Below, piece after piece: positions 1-7,524 of a stretch of 64,000 nt of DNA. Made by a program: the position numbers and the translations under genes. Each line of letters opens with the position of its first letter. The stretch's first letter is position 1. The stretch spans positions 62,001-126,000 of the forward strand of contig NZ_CAJVCE010000004.1 of NCBI RefSeq assembly GCF_910594985.1, written 5' to 3'. The stretch is from Paenibacillus allorhizosphaerae. GTDB lineage: Bacteria; Bacillota; Bacilli; Paenibacillales; NBRC-103111. The notes below the pieces were generated by a model that ran no database searches, was not told the origin of the DNA, and saw only the letters and a program-made list of their open reading frames with translations.

Positions 1-99
1 AGGCAGTGCCTCCACTCTGGCCGCCAAAAACGGCAGCGATAAATAAATCCCCATCAAAATTGCACCAAGTACATGCAAATACAATAACACTTGCACCAT
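1..99 (-). CDS. small membrane protein, N-terminal fragment
   Basis: The first 33 codons of a minus-strand gene run off the window edge. An ATG at 97-99 is preceded by a GGAGG at 111-115. The visible N-terminus (MVQVLLYLHVLGAILMGIYL) is a hydrophobic, probably membrane-spanning segment followed by a short charged stretch. The product cannot be identified from this fragment. It lies downstream of the RND pump gene on the same strand, so it could be co-transcribed with it. Confidence 0.5.
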   Translation of the reverse strand, partial: MVQVLLYLHVLGAILMGIYLSLPFLAARVEALP

Positions 100-184
100 G
101 TTTCGGGTTGCCTCCCTATCTCTTACTTGTAATATATGATGATTTTAGTATAACGAAGGCAGAGCCCCGAAGCAAATGACTGTC

Positions 185-3100
185 TTACCGGTGATGCAAC
201 GGTTTGCCTGCCTTTGCCGCTCTTTTCTCCCTCCATTGCTGGAGGATGACGAAGAGGGAAGGCACGACGATCAGCGTCAGCAAGGTAGAGTAGATCAGCC
301 CCGATATAATCGTGATCCCCATCGGCCGCCACAGATTCCCGCCCATGATCGTCATCGGCAGCAGCCCGCCGATCGCGGTAGCCATCGTCAGCAGAATCGG
401 CCGCAGTCTCGCTTTGCCGGCTTCGGCGACCGCCTCATACAGCGAAAGTCCCCGCTGCAGCGCCTGCTCGATGAACTCGATCAGGATAATGCCGTTGCGC
501 ACAACGATGCCGGACAAGCTGACGAGTCCCATAAGCGCCATGAAGCCGATCGGCGAACCGGTCAGGAACAGTCCGATGACCGCGCCGCCCGCCGCAAGAT
601 AAACGGTCGACAAGATGAGCAGCGGAATCGAGAGCGAATAAAACTGCATGACCATCACGATATAGATCAGAAGGATGACGACAACGGATAGTTTGCCGAT
701 AGAGGCAAAGGCGTCGTTGCGCTCCTCGTTCTCCCCGCCGTATTCGACCGTATAGCCGGTAGGAAGATTGTACTTGCTCATCTCCTGCTTCAGCTCTTTC
801 ACGATATCGTCGGCAAGCCGGTCCTGCGTATAGCTGCGGACGCTGATCGTCCGCGTCTGATTGCGGTGATGAATCGATTTGATCATCGAACTGCTGCGAA
901 TATCCGCTACTTCGCGGACGGCGACCGTTCCCCCTTTTTGATTCGGCACAAGCAGCTTATTCATCGTATCGACAGGGTTATGCGATCTTGCCTTGGCATA
1001 CAGTGTCACATCCAGCAGTTCTTCGCCTTTTTGCAGCTCCGTCACATTCAGTCCGTCCGTCGCCATCCTTACCGTCATCGACAAATCTTTATCGTTGACG
1101 CCGAACAAGCTGAGCTTCGCAGAATCGGCCATCACCTCGAACGTATTCATATCCGCACCCACATCGTCGGATACGCTCACCGTACCGGGAATCCGCTTCA
1201 GCGTATCCTGAATGTCGGCGGAGATTTGACGCAGCTCATCGAGATCGCTTCCGCTGATCCGAACGGCGATCGGCGCGCCGACCGGCGGACCTTGCTCCAG
1301 CTCGCGGGGCGTAATCTCGACGTCCGCAGGAAACATGCTCTTGAGCTGCTCGCGCCAATGGCTTAACGCTTCCTTCGTTTGGATCCGGCTGCGGTCGACT
1401 TTGACGAACAATTGACCGACATTCGTCCCGCTCACTGACGCTTCCGAATAGTAGAATCTCGGTGCCGACGTTCCGGCGTAAGCGGAGACGAACTGAACGC
1501 CGGGCTGCTGCTCCATCCATGCCGCCGCTTTGGCGATCGTATACTCGGTTTCCGCGAACACCCGGTCCGTCGGCAGCTTGAAGTCGATCAGCAGCTCATC
1601 CTTTTCCGCCGGCGGAAAGTACTGCACGCCAAGCAGCGGGAGCAGCCCGAAGGCGCTTGTGCCAAGCAGCAGCGCAACGATGCCGGTCAGCAGCGGACGG
1701 CGCAAAAACCGGTGAATTTGCTTCCCGTAAAATTCGCTCAACCGTCCGATCGGTTTTCCCAGCAGCCCCGGCGTCATGCGGGACTCCAGAAGCAGCGGAT
1801 CGGTCTGCGTCTCCAGTGCGGCCGACACTTCTGCCGAAGCGGACGACACGGCCTTGGCCGTACTTTTGCGGTTCGCGGACTTGCGCCTCGCAGCCCGCTC
1901 CCCCACCCATTGCCGGTAAATCGGGATAATCGTCAGCGACATTGCCATCGAAGCGGCCAAGGTGAGCGAGATGACGACCGGCAGCGGCCGGATAAAGCTC
2001 CCGATATTCCCTTTCAGGAAAAACAAGGGCAAAAAGGCCGCAGCCGTAGCGATGGTCGCCGTTAATATCGAAATCGCCACATCGCGGCTGCCTTCCAGCG
2101 ATGCCGTCGCCGGATCGTCGCCGAGCTGCAGCCGGCGCTGGATGTTGTCGTTGACGACGATCGCATCGTCCACCAGAATGCCAAGCACGATGACGATCGC
2201 GACAATCGTAATCTGATTCAGGTCAATTCCCATCAGTTCGACGGGGATGAAGCCGATCGTAATCGAAATCGGAATCGCCAGCGCGACAATTAGCGAGGTG
2301 CCGAAAGTAAGCCCCAACGAACAGACGACGATGACGACCATAATACCGATCAGAAGCTCTCTTCCAAGGTCCCGGAACAAATGATCGAGGCTTTCCTTTT
2401 GCGTAAAGAGCGATTCCAGCTTTACATTGGACGGCAGTTTGGGCATCAGCTCTTGCACTTTCGCATCGATCTTCCGCTGCAGGTCGGGAATATCGGCTCC
2501 TTTTTCCGCGTTGATGACCAAATCGAGCGCAGGCTTGCCGTTATGTAAAATGCTTGCTTCTTTCTTCTTCGGACGCAGCTCGACGTCGGCAATGTCTTTG
2601 ATTTTTAGCGTATTGCCGTTCGGAAGCCCGTATATTTCGGTATTGGCTATGTCGTCGGCCGACTTCCATTCGCCGCTCAGATTGACGTAATGCCGCCTGC
2701 TCCCTTGATCGACCGTTCCAAGCGGCACGCGGTCATGCTTGTTCGTGAGCGCCTGAGCAACAACACCCCACGGCAAGCGGAACGTATCGAGCTTATCCGC
2801 GTCGATCGTTACAGCCACTTCCTGCTCCGGCTGCCCTACAATTTCGACGTTGCTGACGCCGGGCACAGTGGAGAGCTGCTTTTTCCATATGTCCATCGTC
2901 GGCCGCAGCGACTCCAGCTCTTCCGGACGTTCCACGACAAAATGAAGAATTTGCTCCGCAATTTTCCCTAAGTCATCGTTCACGACCGGCTGTTCGGCAT
3001 CTTCCGGCAGGTCCGGCACGGCCGACTGCACCTTTTGCCGCAGCGTATCCCAAGCGCGCTTGAGATCAAGCTCCGGCTTCACCTCTACCGTAATGACCGA

Positions 3101-3358
3101 CACGTTCGCCGATGAGGTCGAGTTGATCACGGAAATGCCGCTCATCTCCTTGATTTTATCCTCCAGCGGCCTGGTGACGAACTGCTCCACTTTTTCCGGG
3201 GAAGCGCCGGGATATACGGTCGTAACGAGCGCCTGCGTCAATTCGATCTCCGGGTTCTCGCGCTGCTTTAGCGTGGCGATATTGAACAGCCCGAGCAGCA
3301 CGGCCATCACGAAAAACAACAGCGTAACTTTGCGGTAACGGATCAGCTTCGCGATCAT
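185..3358 (-). CDS. RND-family efflux transporter, SwrC/AcrB-like
   Basis: A 1057-residue inner-membrane RND (HAE1/AcrB-type) pump, the usual length for the family. It has an N-terminal transmembrane helix, then the porter region, then a helix block containing VLGILVDDAIVVNDNIQRR, whose paired Asp residues match the proton-relay pair of AcrB helix 4. A second porter and helix block repeats the layout. A Ser/Ala/Lys-rich loop around residues 490-545 separates the halves. The start overlaps the stop of the TetR gene by four bases (ATGA), so the two are translationally coupled. In Gram-positives such pumps (SwrC/YerP of B. subtilis) act without an outer-membrane channel and export amphipathic compounds such as surfactin. 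The substrate here is not known. Confidence 0.9.
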   Translation of the reverse strand: MIAKLIRYRKVTLLFFVMAVLLGLFNIATLKQRENPEIELTQALVTTVYPGASPEKVEQFVTRPLEDKIKEMSGISVINSTSSANVSVITVEVKPELDLKRAWDTLRQKVQSAVPDLPEDAEQPVVNDDLGKIAEQILHFVVERPEELESLRPTMDIWKKQLSTVPGVSNVEIVGQPEQEVAVTIDADKLDTFRLPWGVVAQALTNKHDRVPLGTVDQGSRRHYVNLSGEWKSADDIANTEIYGLPNGNTLKIKDIADVELRPKKKEASILHNGKPALDLVINAEKGADIPDLQRKIDAKVQELMPKLPSNVKLESLFTQKESLDHLFRDLGRELLIGIMVVIVVCSLGLTFGTSLIVALAIPISITIGFIPVELMGIDLNQITIVAIVIVLGILVDDAIVVNDNIQRRLQLGDDPATASLEGSRDVAISILTATIATAAAFLPLFFLKGNIGSFIRPLPVVISLTLAASMAMSLTIIPIYRQWVGERAARRKSANRKSTAKAVSSASAEVSAALETQTDPLLLESRMTPGLLGKPIGRLSEFYGKQIHRFLRRPLLTGIVALLLGTSAFGLLPLLGVQYFPPAEKDELLIDFKLPTDRVFAETEYTIAKAAAWMEQQPGVQFVSAYAGTSAPRFYYSEASVSGTNVGQLFVKVDRSRIQTKEALSHWREQLKSMFPADVEITPRELEQGPPVGAPIAVRISGSDLDELRQISADIQDTLKRIPGTVSVSDDVGADMNTFEVMADSAKLSLFGVNDKDLSMTVRMATDGLNVTELQKGEELLDVTLYAKARSHNPVDTMNKLLVPNQKGGTVAVREVADIRSSSMIKSIHHRNQTRTISVRSYTQDRLADDIVKELKQEMSKYNLPTGYTVEYGGENEERNDAFASIGKLSVVVILLIYIVMVMQFYSLSIPLLILSTVYLAAGGAVIGLFLTGSPIGFMALMGLVSLSGIVVRNGIILIEFIEQALQRGLSLYEAVAEAGKARLRPILLTMATAIGGLLPMTIMGGNLWRPMGITIISGLIYSTLLTLIVVPSLFVILQQWREKRAAKAGKPLHHR

Positions 3359-3954
3359 AGGCTGCCCCCGTCCGCATCCGGCTCGCAGTTCATATTGATG
3401 CCGATCAGCACCTGAGTCAGTTCGTCAATGCGCTCCGGCCCGTTCTTTCGCTCGACGAACCATTGATAGGCGGCCATTTCCACCATGCCGATCTTAGCGT
3501 AAGCGGTCATATCCAGCTGTTCTTCCGTGTAGCCCGGATAAGCATCGTTATGCTGTAAAATACCTTTAATGTGTCCTGCCATCTTATCGTAAAAATGCTT
3601 GGATATATCGGCAATTTCCGGCGAAGCGGCGCCATGCTGGTTAATAATGTTCAGTATCGTCAGATTGTTGTAGTAAATCGCCAAAATGCGGCGGATGACG
3701 CCATACATCATGGAAGGGCTGCAAGCAGCGTCCTGTTCGTCCGCCCCTTGGGCAAGCGCCCCGGCAATTTCATCGAGGCATGCCTCCGCCACGCTGCGGA
3801 ACAAATCTTCCTTGCTCTTAAAGTACAAATAAAACGTCCCTTGCGCCATGCCCGCATCTTTGACGATATCCGACACCTTCGTGCTATGGTACCCCTTCTC
3901 TTCAAATAGCTTCAATGCCGACGCGATAATTTTCTCTTTTTTCTCCTCCGCCAT
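3355..3954 (-). CDS. TetR family transcriptional repressor
   Basis: A 199-residue TetR-type regulator. The N-terminal HTH is clear: KIIASALKLFEEKGYHSTKV followed by a helix around GMAQGTFYLYFKSKEDLF. The C-terminal ligand-binding part diverges, as is normal for the family. It is the first gene of an operon with the RND pump and overlaps it by four bases. A perfect palindrome sits between its promoter and its start. By analogy with YerO-SwrC of B. subtilis, it most likely represses its own operon and is released by a pump substrate. The effector is unknown. Confidence 0.9.
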   Translation of the reverse strand: MAEEKKEKIIASALKLFEEKGYHSTKVSDIVKDAGMAQGTFYLYFKSKEDLFRSVAEACLDEIAGALAQGADEQDAACSPSMMYGVIRRILAIYYNNLTILNIINQHGAASPEIADISKHFYDKMAGHIKGILQHNDAYPGYTEEQLDMTAYAKIGMVEMAAYQWFVERKNGPERIDELTQVLIGINMNCEPDADGGSL

Positions 3955-3980
3955 CCGGTTGCTCCCCCATTCCGATAAAA

Positions 3981-4000
3981 ATGACTGACGAGTCAGTCAT
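3981..4000. promoter_or_regulatory. TetR operator palindrome
   Basis: ATGACTGACGAGTCAGTCAT: two perfect 9-bp arms around a GA centre, located 27 bases upstream of the tetR start and just downstream of its likely -10 box. Its position and symmetry fit a TetR dimer site giving autoregulation of the tetR-RND operon. The arms resemble the TGACTGA-type sites of YerO-like repressors. Confidence 0.75.
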
Positions 4001-4005
4001 AGCAA

Positions 4006-4035
4006 ATATTACCACGGTAGGGTTGCTCTTTACAA
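4006..4035 (-). promoter_or_regulatory. probable sigma-A promoter of the tetR-RND operon
   Basis: On the minus strand, TTGTAA (4030-4035) and TAATAT (4006-4011) are separated by 18 bases and lie directly upstream of the palindrome at 3981-4000. Both boxes are imperfect matches to the consensus. Confidence 0.4.
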
Positions 4036-4212
4036 GTATGGAATTGTCTTTGTGATTTCGCCATTATAGCGCATTGCGATGTTGTTCAGCGTAGGCTGCT
4101 TAACTGCCTGCCGTGTTTGCTTTCGCAGCGAAAAACGCTGCTTCTGAACGCAGCAACGGACGGAGCCTCGTTCGCTCCATCCGTCCATTGTCGTATCTCC
4201 GGCTTAGGGTAT

Positions 4213-5334
4213 TTATTGAATGCGCAGTCGAAGCCCGGGGTATGCTTCCATCAGTTCGCCTGCCCGTGCTTCGATCGCCGCTTTGTCAAAGCGGCCTGCA
4301 AACAAGTCGCTATTCGGCTTGAATGTCACCGTGGTGCCCGTCTCATTCGTCTCTCCGACCGTCATTAGCCCGGATTGCGGGATGCCATGCCGATATTCTT
4401 GCCGGCAAATGCTGCCGTCAATACGGATTTCTACGCTCAACGTCCGCGATAGCGCATTGACAACCGCGATGCTGATCCCTTTCTCCGCGCCGGGTGCGAC
4501 AAACGACGTTTTCAAGTCGCCCAGCAAATCGAGCTTGGTCATCACGGATTGCACGGCCGGCTGCCCGGTTTGCGGCAGCAGCCTCGTCGGAATGCCCCTT
4601 CCGTTGTCCGCAACGGTCACGCTGCCGTCGTCATGCAAATAAATGCCCACTTCGCTGCAGTAACCTGCCTGATGTTCGAGGACCGAATTGTCGACCACGG
4701 CCCACAGGAGCTGATGAAGATCGTACCCCTCCTTTGTAGCCGCACCCAAATAACTGTGCGCTTCGTTGCGCGCCTCGGTCATATCGATGTAATCGCTCGT
4801 ATCGATTAAATCGGACACGGCCGACAACAGGAGCAGCAGTGGAAACCTGCGATGCGCCGGGACCGTATAACGCCCGCCTCGTTCTTCCTGTATCAGCAAG
4901 TCTGCTCCGGTCAATGCCTTCAAATGGTGGTACAGCTGGCCGGTTGTCCCCATATTCAGCCGTTCCACGAGCTCCGCCCCCGTAAGCGCCTCGTTCCACA
5001 CTTCAAGCAGCAAATCCAGCCGCTGCTTGTGTCCAAGCGCGGAAAGCACTTTGGCCGCTTTGGCGCGGTTCAAGCCCAGCACTTCGTCCGATTGTCTCTC
5101 CTGCGGTTCCAGGCGTACCGTTTGATCGCCGCTGCGGTATGAACCGGAGAAATAGATCGCGCACGATTCCGCTCCATTTCCGCTTCCGTGTGTAAACACC
5201 TCTTTTTCCGCACGTCCGGTCGCTTCTTCCGCAGCAGGCTTTCCTTCCAGCCCCGCGATATGCCGAACTAGCTTATCGAGTTCCGCCAATTGTGCTTTTA
5301 ATGCATCCAACTCAGCGCCATAATCCCGATTCAT
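4213..5334 (-). CDS. ArsR-type winged helix fused to a GyrB-like ATPase domain
   Basis: A protein of about 373 residues with an unusual layout. A hydrophilic N-terminus (1-80) leads into an ArsR-like winged helix (about 88-175: ALGHKQRLDLLLEVW, then TGQLYHHLKALTGADLL). From about 190 to 350 it closely follows the GHKL ATPase domain of DNA gyrase B: YLGAATKEGYDLHQLLWAVV, then DNS, DGSVTVADNGRGIP, TGQPAVQSVMTKLDLLG, VVNALS and ETGTTVTFKP. The Asp-Gly-Arg-Gly nucleotide-binding loop is kept. The GyrB catalytic Glu (in the FEVVDN motif) is Ala here (WAVVDN), and the GLHGVG lid is degenerate. No transducer or TOPRIM domain follows. It probably binds DNA and may bind ATP without hydrolysing it. The start at 5334 was chosen because GGGAG is well spaced from that ATG; a GTG at 5343 is too close. 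Confidence 0.8.
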   Translation of the reverse strand: MNRDYGAELDALKAQLAELDKLVRHIAGLEGKPAAEEATGRAEKEVFTHGSGNGAESCAIYFSGSYRSGDQTVRLEPQERQSDEVLGLNRAKAAKVLSALGHKQRLDLLLEVWNEALTGAELVERLNMGTTGQLYHHLKALTGADLLIQEERGGRYTVPAHRRFPLLLLLSAVSDLIDTSDYIDMTEARNEAHSYLGAATKEGYDLHQLLWAVVDNSVLEHQAGYCSEVGIYLHDDGSVTVADNGRGIPTRLLPQTGQPAVQSVMTKLDLLGDLKTSFVAPGAEKGISIAVVNALSRTLSVEIRIDGSICRQEYRHGIPQSGLMTVGETNETGTTVTFKPNSDLFAGRFDKAAIEARAGELMEAYPGLRLRIQ

Positions 5335-5390
5335 TCCTACCACACTCCCTCGGATTGAAATAACACGTATAGAGGAATTTTTTATAATAA

Positions 5391-5414
5391 TTACGTAATT
5401 ACGTGTTTACGTAT
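5391..5414. promoter_or_regulatory. three tandem TTACGT repeats, probable autoregulatory operator
   Basis: TTACGTAA (5391-5398), TTACGTGT (5399-5406) and TTACGTAT (5407-5414) stand head to tail with an 8-bp period. A related ACACGTAT lies at 5363-5370. They start right after the -10 box of the divergent-facing minus-strand promoter, where a bound repressor would block transcription of the ArsR-GyrB gene. Binding by that protein is an inference. Confidence 0.5.
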
Positions 5415-5443
5415 ATTATAACTGATAATGAAATGGATGTAAA
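5415..5443 (-). promoter_or_regulatory. sigma-A promoter of the ArsR-GyrB fusion gene
   Basis: On the minus strand, TTTACA (5438-5443), a 17-base spacer and a perfect TATAAT (5415-5420). The TTACGT repeats follow immediately downstream. Confidence 0.65.
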
Positions 5444-5444
5444 T

Positions 5445-5694
5445 GGATAATGGTTTTAAGCAATCGATGGAAAACAATCATTTCTGCCGCTGCACATGAT
5501 ACGCCCGTAAGACCAAATACCGTATTATGACTTTTGACCTATCTGGCTTATGGTTTTTTCGGCGCAAATAACATAATCCTATTAATATGTCTATTAATAC
5601 TAAAGAAAATTTAGTAGAATTTTGAGGTATTTTGGAGTATATTTGGGATAATAGAGCGAATTTGGATGGACATCGGGGAAAAGGTGAAAGCTGG
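5445..5694. other. intergenic region before the agr-like operon
   Basis: An AT-rich stretch without a convincing gene. It should contain the promoter of the agr-like operon, but no clear sigma-A pair was found. The best candidate is TTGAGG near 5621 followed by GATAAT, with a long spacer. No spaced pair of LytTR-type direct repeats was recognised. Confidence 0.4.
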
Positions 5695-6357
5695 ATGGAT
5701 AAGTTTCTGTTTTTGGTTTTTGGGACACTGGACATATTAGTCGTACTGTCCTTAATTTTCAAAATCTTCAGGTGGCCGTTTTTTTCATACATCAAAGAAT
5801 GCTTGTTAATTGCTTTCGTTTGCTCTATTGAATCGTTTATCATGCGCACGATACTTCATCTTCCCGAGTGGGATATGCTTGGACAGTTTGTCATCTTAAT
5901 GCTCTCCTTAAGGTACATCATAAAGGTTAACTACTATCACTCGCTTACTCTATCGATCATCGGCACCTTAGCGTATACGGAAGCCGTCATTATCATGTTT
6001 AAGTTTCTAGACTTTGCTGGAATTGTCACAGAAGAAGTTGCAGCGCAAGCGACGGGACTTAGCATTTTTACTCTTCAGTTTACCGGTGAGTGTACAGGGG
6101 CGTTAATCGCATTCTTGATCTACAAATTCAATTTGGGATTTTCCTATGTCGCCGTCCCTCCGCATGAGCGGACTCGCAGACTGTCCAAGAGGGAAAAAAT
6201 CACCTCCACTTTTCATTTTCTTGCGGTCATTTTGTTAACGAGCTACATGTTTTGGGTCATCAATTTCGGCGGACCGGGCTTTAACGTGGTGCTTGTCGGC
6301 CTTCTAACTCTTGGTGCGCTACTATACCTTGCATACAAAGAGGAATATCGCATATGA
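5695..6357 (+). CDS. AgrC-like sensor membrane protein without a kinase domain
   Basis: A 220-residue polytopic membrane protein with about six hydrophobic segments (for example FLFLVFGTLDILVVLSLIF and FVILMLSLRYIIKVNYY) ending in a short basic tail. The spacing of helices resembles the N-terminal sensor half of AgrC-type and GHKL-type peptide receptors, but there is no H-box or ATPase domain. The start at 5695 has AAAGGTGAA in front; an in-frame ATG at 5632 has no such site. Its stop overlaps the agrB start by four bases (ATGA), so it is the first gene of the operon. It may bind the peptide, assist export or give immunity. The family was not recognised with certainty. Confidence 0.6.
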   Translation: MDKFLFLVFGTLDILVVLSLIFKIFRWPFFSYIKECLLIAFVCSIESFIMRTILHLPEWDMLGQFVILMLSLRYIIKVNYYHSLTLSIIGTLAYTEAVIIMFKFLDFAGIVTEEVAAQATGLSIFTLQFTGECTGALIAFLIYKFNLGFSYVAVPPHERTRRLSKREKITSTFHFLAVILLTSYMFWVINFGGPGFNVVLVGLLTLGALLYLAYKEEYRI

Positions 6358-6845
6358 GAGACCCGATAGATATTGCCGCCTATAAAATATCGCTCGCCAT
6401 TAAGAAGGCGAATCCGGAAGAAACGAAAAGCAGCGTAGAAGTCATGACCTACGCGCTCAGTTTATTAATCAACACGATATTAACGACAATTCTTATACTA
6501 TACATCGGCGTTGTAACCTCTGTATTCCAAAAGACGTTAGTGATCCTTATCGTATTTGCCGCTTTAAGAATGCTGACAGGCGGCTTTCATTTCAAATCAC
6601 TTACGATTTGCGTCATTGTGACGACAGCGCTAATCGTTCCCGTCCCCCATGTGAACTATCCTGAAGGTTGGATCCTACCGATTACGCTCGTGTGCACCGC
6701 CATCATATTATGGAAATCCAAGGTAAAGATTGTGAGGCGAATACTCTCTGCCGGCCTTGTGATTGCGATTTCGATGTTTGCTGACCAGGCACTCACATTA
6801 ATATGCCTTGTATATGCGCTGGTTCTAATTCCGGAAAGGAGGTGA
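6354..6845 (+). CDS. agrB: AgrB-like accessory gene regulator peptidase
   Basis: A 163-residue membrane protease of the AgrB family, which cleaves the C-terminal tail of an AgrD precursor and helps form the cyclic autoinducer. Catalytic His79 and Cys86 are in GGFHFKSLTIC, with the seven-residue spacing of the S. aureus pair (His77/Cys84). The Arg and paired Gly just before His79 are also typical. Several hydrophobic helices follow. The gene overlaps the upstream receptor-like gene by four bases, and its last codons (GAAAGGAGGTGA) form the ribosome binding site of the agrD-like gene, so the three are tightly coupled. Confidence 0.88.
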   Translation: MRDPIDIAAYKISLAIKKANPEETKSSVEVMTYALSLLINTILTTILILYIGVVTSVFQKTLVILIVFAALRMLTGGFHFKSLTICVIVTTALIVPVPHVNYPEGWILPITLVCTAIILWKSKVKIVRRILSAGLVIAISMFADQALTLICLVYALVLIPERR

Positions 6846-6850
6846 GAACT

Positions 6851-6976
6851 ATGAAAAAAGTATCGATGTTGGCTGCGAAGTATGCTTCGTCTTTCTTGGG
6901 TGTGTGCGCGCTTGTTTTCGCTGTCGTTCAGAAGTTTCCGATGGGAGAAAAAGAAGTTCCTTCTGAACTGAAGTAA
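6851..6976 (+). CDS. agrD: AgrD-like autoinducer peptide precursor
   Basis: A 41-residue peptide starting five bases after the agrB stop, behind a strong AAAGGAGGTGA site. The N-terminus (MKKVSMLAAKYASSFLG) forms a basic amphipathic or hydrophobic helix as in AgrD leaders. The C-terminus GEKEVPSELK matches the acidic AgrD recognition tail (compare DEVEVPKEL in S. aureus). Aligned on that tail, the peptide core would be around QKFPMG. It has no Cys, Ser or Thr at the usual ring position; the only Cys is residue 19, inside the hydrophobic helix. The mature signal may be a longer ring, a lactam or linear. Confidence 0.8.
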   Translation: MKKVSMLAAKYASSFLGVCALVFAVVQKFPMGEKEVPSELK

Positions 6977-6986
6977 GAGCAATGCT

Positions 6987-7325
6987 ATGATTCTATTAAA
7001 TTGCACCGATGTTGAAGGGAACAAGGTAGATATCGAGGTAAGTGGAATCTATTACTTTTACTCCAAAAAGAATCACAAGTACAAACTTTTTGTACACTCC
7101 GATTACGGCGAAGAATTGGAATTTTCACTCATGGGATCTATCGAATCGGCGGAAGGATTTTTTGCTCAGTTTGGATTTGTGAGGCTTGATACCGACAACA
7201 TCACCAATTTAAGCAAGATCAAAGAAGTCGTAACATCGGTTTTCGGCAAAATCGAAGCGCGCTTTGATGACGGCACCTATGTTACCGTCTCAAGAGCAAG
7301 GCACAAAAAATACTTAAAACAGTGA
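6987..7325 (+). CDS. stand-alone LytTR DNA-binding protein
   Basis: A 112-residue protein consisting almost entirely of a LytTR domain, the DNA-binding module of AgrA-type regulators. Typical features are FGFVRLDTDNITNLSKIKEV followed by a beta strand and GTYVTVSRARHKKYL at the C-terminus. No receiver domain precedes it, so it cannot be phosphorylated like AgrA. It starts ten bases after the agrD-like gene with a weak ribosome site and ends at a hairpin, so it closes the operon. It probably regulates this locus. How the peptide signal would reach it is not visible. Confidence 0.85.
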   Translation: MILLNCTDVEGNKVDIEVSGIYYFYSKKNHKYKLFVHSDYGEELEFSLMGSIESAEGFFAQFGFVRLDTDNITNLSKIKEVVTSVFGKIEARFDDGTYVTVSRARHKKYLKQ

Positions 7326-7358
7326 GCCACACCATTACGTGAAGCGTAATGTGTGGCT
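7325..7358 (+). terminator. hairpin terminator after the agr-like operon
   Basis: AGCCACACCATTACG pairs with CGTAATGTGTGGCT (one bulged base) around a short loop. Only a weak, interrupted T-rich tail follows. Confidence 0.6.
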
Positions 7359-7524
7359 TATATCATTTTCATCCAAAAATGTCAATAGATTTTGAGCTTT
7401 ATTTCCAGACCGTTTTGGGGTACCTTTTCCGCTATTTTTCAATGGAAAAAACTGTGATATTATACTTGCAACAGGAACGCCTGACCGTTCGTGAATATAA
7501 TATTGCTGGGTGTGAATTTACGTC

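Noticed and set aside
5478-5849. 123-codon minus-strand open frame in the AT-rich region
   Set aside because: It overlaps the start of the agr-like operon on the opposite strand, lacks a ribosome site and has no recognisable pattern.
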